19,163 bases of DNA from CAIOYC01 sp038327995 (GTDB taxonomy: Bacteria > Pseudomonadota > Alphaproteobacteria > Caulobacterales > Caulobacteraceae). This document shows positions 1 through 5,389 of this stretch, one piece after another. The notes under the pieces were generated by a model. That model was given only the letters and a program-made list of their open reading frames with translations, had not been told where the DNA came from and ran no database searches. The position numbers were made by a program, and so were the translations under genes. The number at the start of each line of letters is the position of its first letter. Within the stretch, counting starts at the first letter, position 1. Location of the stretch: contig JBBQLP010000050.1 of assembly GCA_038327995.1 (NCBI GenBank), positions 1 to 19,163 on the forward strand, read 5' to 3'.

Positions 1-81
1 AGGGCTCGACAGGCCGCGCAGGGCCAGGATGAACAGGACCCCGGAGACGAGGTAGAGAATGGCGGCGAGATTGGCGTTCAT
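1..81 (-). CDS. pntB: NAD(P) transhydrogenase subunit beta (partial, N-terminus)
   Basis: Only the first 27 codons are present; the gene runs off the left edge. The reading MNANLAAILYLVSGVLF, followed by ILALRGLSSP, is the typical first membrane helix of PntB, the subunit that carries part of the proton channel and the NADP(H)-binding domain III. PntB joins PntAA and PntAB in the inner membrane and uses the proton gradient to drive hydride transfer from NADH to NADP+. The start is the ATG at 81-79, preceded by a GGGGC stretch acting as a modest ribosome binding site. It lies 42 bp after the 116-aa secreted-protein gene, so it is the only loosely spaced junction at this end of the operon. Identification rests on the N-terminal sequence and on the operon context. 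Confidence 0.9.
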   Translation of the reverse strand, partial: MNANLAAILYLVSGVLFILALRGLSSP

Positions 82-123
82 GGATGCCCCGGAAGCCTCA
101 AGTGGTGCGCTGCTGCGGGCGCA

Positions 124-474
124 TCAGAATATCGTCAGCGGCTTTTGGCCCGCCGGGCCGATGGTGGTGACGGTGACGGACCGGCTCACGCCCGGCTTAT
201 AGAGGGTGACAGTCACTGGCCCCGGCCCGCCTGTCTTCTTGACCTGGCAGGTGGCGATGGGCGAGGGCAGGGTGTCGGTATAGGGGCCGGTCTTCTCGAC
301 GCCATAGCGATTGGCGATGCCCCCGCCCGGGTTCTTGTTGGTGCGCACATGGCAGAGCATCTGGTAGCTGGCGGTCGGGGCGGCGTCGATCTTCAGCGAA
401 AGGTTCGCGCCGGGCTGGGCCGAGGCGGCGCCGGCGGCGGTCAACAACGCAAGCAGGGCAAGCGTGCGCTTCAT
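124..474 (-). CDS. Small secreted protein of unknown function, inside the pnt operon
   Basis: A 116-residue protein I do not recognise. It begins MKRTLALLALLTAAGAASA, a clear Sec signal peptide with a likely signal peptidase I cut after Ala19. The mature part of about 97 residues is rich in Thr, Val, Pro and Gly with alternating hydrophobic residues, suggesting a beta-rich periplasmic domain. It has two cysteines (Cys41, Cys76) that could form a disulfide. I chose the ATG at 474 because it heads the signal peptide and overlaps the stop of the upstream gene as ATGA (471-474); the longer reading from 600 would bury the signal peptide. GC content is similar to the pnt genes. Its position between pntAB and pntB suggests it is made with the transhydrogenase, but a functional link is inference only. 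Confidence 0.72.
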   Translation of the reverse strand: MKRTLALLALLTAAGAASAQPGANLSLKIDAAPTASYQMLCHVRTNKNPGGGIANRYGVEKTGPYTDTLPSPIATCQVKKTGGPGPVTVTLYKPGVSRSVTVTTIGPAGQKPLTIF

Positions 475-776
475 GACTCCCACGCCCGTCCAAGCAGCCA
501 TCGTACTTTGATCGCGGCGATTATCTGCGCGAGCGCGAAACCTGCCACCATGCCGCCGATCCATAGCGAAACCGGGTCTGGGCGGCTGCCATTCAGCCAC
601 CCGATCTTTACGCCGATCAGTAGAATTACGACTCCGCTGATGATCAATTTGGTACGCGGGGCTCTGATACGGGCACGAAAGGGCTCGGGCAAAAACTGGC
701 CCATCATGGCGACGCTTAGAGCCAACACCGCGAGGAGGATCGGCAGCCAGGCGCCCATGAACAGATTGCCGCCCAT
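471..776 (-). CDS. Small three-helix membrane protein of unknown function, inside the pnt operon
   Basis: A 101-residue hydrophobic protein (MGGNLFMGAWLPILL...) with three predicted membrane segments at about residues 8-27, 44-61 and 71-90, separated by short basic loops such as FRARIRAPRTK. I do not recognise the family. The start ATG at 776-774 shares one base with the TGA of pntAB (TGATG), and its own stop overlaps the next start as ATGA, so it is probably translationally coupled on both sides. Met7 is an alternative start. By hand count the gene is about 58% GC, falling to 48% in 601-660, against about 75% in a 60-bp sample of adjacent pntAB, which suggests later acquisition or relaxed codon selection. 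A structural or assembly role with the transhydrogenase is possible but unproven. Confidence 0.7.
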   Translation of the reverse strand: MGGNLFMGAWLPILLAVLALSVAMMGQFLPEPFRARIRAPRTKLIISGVVILLIGVKIGWLNGSRPDPVSLWIGGMVAGFALAQIIAAIKVRWLLGRAWES

Positions 777-1105
777 CACGCCTTTTCCTTCTTCTTGTAC
801 ATGGCCAGCATTCTCTGGGTGACGAGGAAGCCGCCGAAGATGTTCACCGCCGCCAGCCCTGCGGCCACTGCGCCGGCGCCCTTGGAGACCCAGACGGTGG
901 CGCCCGTGCCTGCCCCCATCGCCCCGTGTGCGGCGGCGGCCAACAAGGCGCCGACGATGATCACCGAGGATATGGCGTTGGTCACCGCCATCAGCGGCGT
1001 GTGCAGGGCGGGCGTCACACTCCACACCACATAATAGCCGACGAAAATAGCGAGTACGAAGATCGCCAGACGGAAAACGGTGGGATCGACGAGGGCGGCG
1101 TCCAT
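776..1105 (-). CDS. pntAB: NAD(P) transhydrogenase subunit alpha part 2 (membrane domain II)
   Basis: A 109-residue integral membrane protein matching the short PntAB subunit of split-alpha transhydrogenases as in Rhodospirillum rubrum. Hydrophobic helices lie at about residues 11-30, 42-60 and 76-95. The family signatures HTPLMAVTNAISSVIIVGA (residues 35-53) and NIFGGFLVTQRMLAMYKKK (88-106) are both present. It contributes helices to the proton-conducting domain II that links the soluble NAD-binding PntAA to PntB. The start ATG at 1105 overlaps the upstream TGA by one base (TGATG), and its stop overlaps the next gene the same way. Unusually, pntAA and pntAB are not adjacent here: a 79-codon gene lies between them. 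Confidence 0.95.
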   Translation of the reverse strand: MDAALVDPTVFRLAIFVLAIFVGYYVVWSVTPALHTPLMAVTNAISSVIIVGALLAAAAHGAMGAGTGATVWVSKGAGAVAAGLAAVNIFGGFLVTQRMLAMYKKKEKA

Positions 1106-1344
1106 CAGCTTTCCTTCCCGGATGACCGGCTCAGTTTTTCGTCGATGTTGGACAACAGGATAAGACCGCCGCCGACTGCGATACTCGCGACCACGTCTTT
1201 CAGCACAGAGAAGCCAGCAAACGCCGAGAGACTAGCGGATGAGTGAAACACGCGCTGGTAGCTCAGGATGAGGATCAACTGCGCCACGGGGCCGCCGACA
1301 AGGCAGAACCACCCAAGGTATCGGACAAAAAGGCGCAGCTTCAT
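1105..1344 (-). CDS. Small two-helix membrane protein of unknown function, between pntAA and pntAB
   Basis: A 79-residue protein beginning MKLRLFVRYLGWFCLVGGPV with two predicted membrane helices (about residues 9-29 and 48-65) and a charged tail (IDEKLSRSSGKES). I do not recognise the family. The start ATG at 1344 overlaps the pntAA stop as ATGA (1341-1344), and its TGA shares one base with the pntAB ATG, so expression should be tied to both subunits. GC is about 57-63% by hand count, lower than the pnt genes on either side. The hairpin topology and position suggest a small partner of the membrane domain, but that is inference. The tight overlaps on both sides argue against a chance open frame. 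Confidence 0.7.
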   Translation of the reverse strand: MKLRLFVRYLGWFCLVGGPVAQLILILSYQRVFHSSASLSAFAGFSVLKDVVASIAVGGGLILLSNIDEKLSRSSGKES

Positions 1345-2477
1345 GATTTGAGCCCCGGATGAACCACCGCCCCATCTCGCGTCACTACGGCGCCCTTGAG
1401 GATTTCGTCGTCCCAGTCGGGCTGATAAGCGCCCTCCTTGGTCACGAACAGGGTGGCGAGATTGACGAGGTTGCGGGCGTAGAGGTTGGAGGCGTCCGCC
1501 GCGATCCGTCCGGGCAGATTGGGCACGCCGCAGATCTTCACCCCATTGGCGGTGACCACCGTCTGGCCGAGCACCGCACCCGCGACATTGCCGCCCTGCT
1601 CCACCGCCAGATCCACCAGCACGCTGCCGGGCTTCATCGAGGCCACCTGTTCGGCACTGACCAGCTTGGGCGCGGGCCGTCCGGGGATGAGGGCGGTGGT
1701 GATGACGATGTCCTGCTTCATCAGATGGGTGGACAGGAGCGCCGCCTGTTTGGCCTGATATTCCGCGCTCATCTCCTTGGCGTAGCCGCCCGCGGTCTGG
1801 GCGTTCTTGAACTCCTCGTCCTCCACCGCCAGGAATTTGGCGCCGAGGCTTTCGACCTGCTCCTTGGTGGCGGGGCGCACGTCCGTGGCCGTGACCACCG
1901 CGCCGAGCCGCCGGGCCGTGGCGATGGCCTGCAGCCCCGCGACGCCGACGCCCATGATGAAGACCTTAGCCGCCGCCACCGTGCCCGCCGCCGTCATCAT
2001 CATTGGCAGGGCGCGTCCGTAAGCCTCCGCCGCTTCGATGACTGCGCGGTATCCGGCAAGATTGGCCTGCGAGGAGAGCGCGTCCATCGACTGCGCGCGA
2101 CTGATGCGGGGAATAAACTCCATGGCGATGGCGGTCGCGCCCGCCTGGGCCAGCGCATCGACCGCCGCACGGTCGCCGTAGGGATTGAGCAGGGCCGCCA
2201 CGAGCGCGCCCTTCTTCAGGCTGGCGATCTCACTCGCGTCGGGGCTGCGCACCTTGAACAGGATGTCGGCGGTCTTGATCGCACAGGTAGCGTCAGGAGC
2301 GATGGTCGCGCCCGCGGCGACGTAGTCTGCGTCGGGGTAGGCGGCGGCGGTTCCCGCGCCAGTCTCCACCGTCACGGCAAAGCCCGCCGCGATCAGCTTC
2401 TTGACGCTATCGGGGGTGGCGGCGACGCGCGTCTCGCCGTCCTTGCGTTCCCGTGTGACCGCAATCTGCGCCGCCAT
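1341..2477 (-). CDS. pntAA: NAD(P) transhydrogenase subunit alpha part 1 (NAD-binding domain I)
   Basis: A 378-residue protein of the expected length for a soluble PntAA. It resembles alanine dehydrogenase/PNT proteins from the first residues (IAVTRERKDGETRVAATPD). The conserved segment RISRAQSMDALSSQANLAGY spans about residues 124-143. A Rossmann NAD-binding loop, GVGVAG (176-181), is followed by Asp199 in TATDVR, which fits NAD rather than NADP. It binds NAD(H) on the cytoplasmic face and exchanges hydride with the NADP(H) site of PntB. The ATG at 2477 follows GGGGGCTCC, a plausible ribosome binding site. It lies 81 bp downstream of the coxIV-like gene with no clear terminator between them, so both are probably read from the promoter upstream of that gene. 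Confidence 0.97.
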   Translation of the reverse strand: MAAQIAVTRERKDGETRVAATPDSVKKLIAAGFAVTVETGAGTAAAYPDADYVAAGATIAPDATCAIKTADILFKVRSPDASEIASLKKGALVAALLNPYGDRAAVDALAQAGATAIAMEFIPRISRAQSMDALSSQANLAGYRAVIEAAEAYGRALPMMMTAAGTVAAAKVFIMGVGVAGLQAIATARRLGAVVTATDVRPATKEQVESLGAKFLAVEDEEFKNAQTAGGYAKEMSAEYQAKQAALLSTHLMKQDIVITTALIPGRPAPKLVSAEQVASMKPGSVLVDLAVEQGGNVAGAVLGQTVVTANGVKICGVPNLPGRIAADASNLYARNLVNLATLFVTKEGAYQPDWDDEILKGAVVTRDGAVVHPGLKS

Positions 2478-2558
2478 GGAGCCCCCGACCTTTGATTGAC
2501 CGGAAGGTTAGGGAGTTTCGCCCCCTCCTGTCTAGCGCAGACGCCAGCCCGGAAAAGC

Positions 2559-2810
2559 CTAGTGCCCCGCCTTGGGTTTGCGGCTCAGCATAAAGCCGCC
2601 GAGCACCGCCACGATCAGCGCCGACACGAAGGCGGGGATGAAGCCTGCCGGGGTGCAGAACCACACCACGAGCAGGATTAGTGCGCACGCAGTTGCCAGC
2701 GAGCCCCACTTTGTCAGGCCCATGATGCTGTGGAACGTCGCCTGATGCGCCGCGACCTCCATCTGGCCGTGCTGGTATTCGCTGGTCGAGGGCTCAGTGT
2801 GCGTGGCCAT
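2559..2810 (-). CDS. aa3-type cytochrome c oxidase subunit IV family protein
   Basis: An 83-residue protein with the layout of the bacterial aa3-oxidase subunit IV family: a short polar N-terminus, the segment YQHGQMEVAAHQATFHSIMGLTKWG at residues 13-37 (the HG-M---HQATF pattern is the family signature), then two hydrophobic stretches at about 38-57 and 60-75 and a short basic tail. Family members are small, poorly conserved accessory subunits of the respiratory aa3 oxidase. Finding one beside pntAA rather than with the ctaCDE genes is, as I recall, common in alphaproteobacteria. The start ATG at 2810 is preceded by GGAGCC and a well-formed promoter at 2852-2879. Assignment is from motif memory, not a search. 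Confidence 0.85.
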   Translation of the reverse strand: MATHTEPSTSEYQHGQMEVAAHQATFHSIMGLTKWGSLATACALILLVVWFCTPAGFIPAFVSALIVAVLGGFMLSRKPKAGH

Positions 2811-2851
2811 GGGAGGCTCCGGGTCGGTTAAGGCGTGGTCGCGCGGGCCGG

Positions 2852-2879
2852 ACTATAGCGGGGGCTGCGCGGGGCTCAA
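2852..2879 (-). promoter_or_regulatory. Candidate sigma70-type promoter for the coxIV-pnt operon
   Basis: On the minus strand, TTGAGC (2879-2874) and TATAGT (2857-2852) are separated by 16 bp. The -35 box matches the consensus at 4 of 6 positions and the -10 box at 5 of 6. Transcription would start near 2845, giving a leader of about 35 nt before the coxIV ATG at 2810. No other promoter this good was seen before pntAA. It sits in the 144-bp gap shared with the divergent MFS gene. Confidence 0.55.
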
Positions 2880-2920
2880 GGGGGCGAGAGGGAGCTCAAC
2901 CGATCCAGCTTCGCACTCTA

Positions 2921-2948
2921 TTGCCGAGCCAACCCTCCCCCCTATGCT
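2921..2948 (+). promoter_or_regulatory. Candidate leaderless promoter of the MFS gene
   Basis: TTGCCG (2921-2926) and TATGCT (2943-2948) are separated by 16 bp. The last base of the -10 box lies exactly 6 nt before the ATG at 2955, so the predicted first transcribed base is the A of the start codon. No Shine-Dalgarno sequence precedes the gene (only GCGGG), which fits a leaderless message. Confidence 0.45.
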
Positions 2949-2954
2949 TGCGGG

Positions 2955-4310
2955 ATGACCGCTACCGCCCAAGCTCCTCTCGACAAGCTTTCCCGCACCT
3001 CGTTTTTCCTGATCTTCGGGGTCTCCATCGTCACCGCGTTCGGCAACACCGGGATGCAGTCGATCCTGCCCGCCATCGGCCGCGAGATCGGCATGGACGA
3101 TAGACTTGTGGTGTCGATCTTCTCGCTCTCGGCGCTGGTCTGGGCCTTTTCATCGCCCTACTGGGCCAGGCAATCCGACATCCGGGGTCGCAAGCCGATG
3201 ATGATGCTTGGGCTGATCGGCTTTATGGTGTCGATGATCTGCTGTGGGGCGGTGGTCTGGGCGGGGCTGCACCATTGGGTCGCGGTGCCGGTGATCTTCG
3301 TGCTGTTTCTGCTGGCGCGGGGGATTTTCGGACTAGTGGGATCGGCGGCCAACCCCGCCAGCCAGGCCTATGTGGCCGAGCGGACCACGCGGGAGGAACG
3401 CACCGAGCAGATGGCCTCGCTGGCGGGCGCCTTCGGGCTCGGAACGGTGATCGGGCCGGTGGTGGCGGGCTCGCTGGTGATCTACCTCGGGCTGGCGGGA
3501 CCGATGTTCGTCTTCGCGCTGATGGCGGCGGGGATGGCGTTCGCCGTCTTCCGCTGGCTGCCGGAGCCCAAGCGCCTGCCGCTCGCGCCGCCCACCACCG
3601 AGGGTCGGCTGGACCCCGAGCCCGCACGGGACGAGCCGAACCTGCTCAAGCCCGGCAAACAGCCCGGCCTGTGGCGCGACCCGCGCCTGACGCCGTTTCT
3701 GATTTTCGGGTTTCTGGTCGCCTCGGCGCAGACGGTGAACGGGCAGACGCTGGGCTTTCTGATCATCGACAAGCTGCACATGGCCCCTCTAAAGGCGCAA
3801 GGCTTCATCGCCGTGGCCATGGGAGCGGGGGCCATCTCGGGTCTTCTGGCCCAGTGGGGACTGATACGGATGTTTCGGATGCAGCCGCGCCACCTGATCC
3901 GCTGGGGGGCGGGGCTCGCCATGGCGGCGAACCTTCTGATCGCCTTTGCGCCCTCTTACCTTGGGGTCGTCGCGGGCTATGCGTTGGCGAGTTTGGGCTA
4001 TGGCTTCTGCCGCCCCGGCTTCACGGCGGGGGCCTCGCTCTCGGTGGAGGGATCGGAGCAGGCGCGGGCGGCGGGCGCCATCGCGGCCATCAACGGCTCG
4101 TCGGTGATTGTGGCGCCCTTGCTGGGCGTGTCGCTCTACAAGTTTTTCCACCCGACGCCCTACCTTATGAATGGAGCGATCCTGGCGGGGCTTCTGGCCT
4201 TCGCCCTGCTCAATCCGACGCTGCGGACAGTAGGGGCCGTGCCAGCGACGGACGAGGATTCGACGCAGGCGCAGTTGGAGCGGGTCGAAGAAGGCGGCGG
4301 GAGCCTTTGA
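2955..4310 (+). CDS. Major facilitator superfamily transporter
   Basis: A 451-residue inner-membrane transporter with about 12 hydrophobic segments in two halves, separated by a polar loop at about residues 203-240 (EPKRLPLAPP...). MFS motif A appears after helix 2 as RQSDIRGRKPMMMLG (72-86). A motif C-like antiporter sequence, GAFGLGTVIGPVVAG, spans 158-172 in helix 5. This combination resembles TetA/Bcr-type drug:proton antiporters, but I cannot name the substrate. The C-terminus carries an acidic tail. The ATG at 2955 was chosen because it starts just before the first helix and sits where the candidate leaderless promoter predicts. The Rsm22-like gene follows by 48 bp on the same strand. 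Confidence 0.85.
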   Translation: MTATAQAPLDKLSRTSFFLIFGVSIVTAFGNTGMQSILPAIGREIGMDDRLVVSIFSLSALVWAFSSPYWARQSDIRGRKPMMMLGLIGFMVSMICCGAVVWAGLHHWVAVPVIFVLFLLARGIFGLVGSAANPASQAYVAERTTREERTEQMASLAGAFGLGTVIGPVVAGSLVIYLGLAGPMFVFALMAAGMAFAVFRWLPEPKRLPLAPPTTEGRLDPEPARDEPNLLKPGKQPGLWRDPRLTPFLIFGFLVASAQTVNGQTLGFLIIDKLHMAPLKAQGFIAVAMGAGAISGLLAQWGLIRMFRMQPRHLIRWGAGLAMAANLLIAFAPSYLGVVAGYALASLGYGFCRPGFTAGASLSVEGSEQARAAGAIAAINGSSVIVAPLLGVSLYKFFHPTPYLMNGAILAGLLAFALLNPTLRTVGAVPATDEDSTQAQLERVEEGGGSL

Positions 4311-4358
4311 GCGAGGACGAAGGCTTGCCGAAGCGCGAGCCATCCGGGACAAGCAGCC

Positions 4359-5369
4359 ATGGACCCCAGCCTACCCGCCGCGCTCCGCACAGCCATGGAG
4401 GCGATGACCGAGGGGCGTTCGGGCCGCGAGCTTGGCGCGCGCTCGGCTGAGATTTCCCGCCTCTATCGCGCCCACGCCCCCTCTTCGCGCGCCGTGACGG
4501 GCGCCGACGACGCCCTCGCCTACGCCCTGACCCGGATGCCCGCGACCTACGCCGCCGTGGGCGCGGCGCTCGAGGCGGTGATGGAGCGCGCGCCCGGCTT
4601 TGCGCCCGCCACGTTGCTCGACGCCGGATGCGGCCCTGGCACGGCGGCCTGGGCGGCCTGCGAGGCGTTTGCATCGCTGGAAGGCGTCCGCCTCGCAGAC
4701 AAAAACGGGCCGCTGATGATGCTGGCGAGGCGGCTTATGGAAAGCTCACCTGTTCCCATCATTGGGACCCGCTTCGGCGACATCACAAGTGCGCAAGCGT
4801 TTCAGGCTCTCCATGACAGCGACGGCGAGGAAATTCTCCCTACCTTTACTTCCGATCTGGTCATCCTGGCTTATGCACTGGTGGAACTGCAGACTGAGCG
4901 GATTGAAGCGGTGACCCACAATCTCTGGGCGGCCACGACGGGCGTGCTTCTGATCGTTGAGCCCGGCACGCCGGACGCCTGGGCGCGGTTGATGCGGATC
5001 AGATCAACTTTGATCGAGGCGGGCGGGACCGTGATCGCCCCCTGCCCTCACTACGCGCCGTGTCCGCTGGCGCCCCCCGACTGGTGCCATTTCAGCCAGC
5101 GCCTGCCCCGGTCGCGCGCGCACCTGAAAGCCAAGGGCGCAAGCGCCCCGTTTGAAGACGAAAAGTTCGCCTATCTCGCCGTCGCGCGTCCCGGCGTCGC
5201 GCTGGACTCGCCCCGGCCCCGCGTCCTCGCGCCGCCCATGGAAGACAAGGCCGGGATCACGCTCAAGCTCTGCACAGATGTCGGCGCGCTAGCAGCCCGT
5301 CGCTTCGCCCGGCGCGACAAGCCAGCGTTCAAGGCGGTGCGGAAGGCCGGGTGGGGGGATACGATCTGA
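4359..5369 (+). CDS. Rsm22/METTL17-family ribosome assembly factor, methyltransferase-like
   Basis: A 336-residue protein with a class I SAM-methyltransferase fold: motif I LLDAGCGPGT at residues 86-95, and a later strand GVLLIVEPGTP at 195-205. The C-terminal part contains APCPHYAPCPLAPPDWCHFSQR, giving Cys229-x5-Cys235-x7-Cys243, with a further Cys305 near the end. This matches the cysteine pattern reported for the [4Fe-4S] cluster of mitochondrial METTL17/Rsm22, as I recall it. Family members act in small ribosomal subunit assembly; true methyltransferase activity is uncertain. The start at 4359 has only a weak upstream GGGA; Met13 and Met16 are alternatives. A patch at about 4740-4920 has clearly lower GC than the rest. 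It converges on polA with a 20-bp gap and no obvious terminator. Confidence 0.85.
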   Translation: MDPSLPAALRTAMEAMTEGRSGRELGARSAEISRLYRAHAPSSRAVTGADDALAYALTRMPATYAAVGAALEAVMERAPGFAPATLLDAGCGPGTAAWAACEAFASLEGVRLADKNGPLMMLARRLMESSPVPIIGTRFGDITSAQAFQALHDSDGEEILPTFTSDLVILAYALVELQTERIEAVTHNLWAATTGVLLIVEPGTPDAWARLMRIRSTLIEAGGTVIAPCPHYAPCPLAPPDWCHFSQRLPRSRAHLKAKGASAPFEDEKFAYLAVARPGVALDSPRPRVLAPPMEDKAGITLKLCTDVGALAARRFARRDKPAFKAVRKAGWGDTI

Positions 5370-5389
5370 GCACCCATGCAAGAAAGCGT

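Noticed and set aside
475..600. Longer start for the 116-aa secreted protein at 600
   Set aside because: It would place 42 Arg-rich residues ahead of a clear signal peptide and overlap most of the end of the preceding gene; the ATGA overlap at 474 is more natural.
145..822. Long plus-strand open frame opposite the pnt accessory genes
   Set aside because: It is Arg/Gly/Ala/His-rich with no recognisable domain and lies antisense to a chain of overlapping genes; typical antisense frame of GC-rich coding DNA.
3275..4450. 391-codon plus-strand frame overlapping the MFS gene
   Set aside because: Low-complexity Gly/Arg/Ala composition with no motif; it is a shifted frame of a gene with clear MFS motifs.
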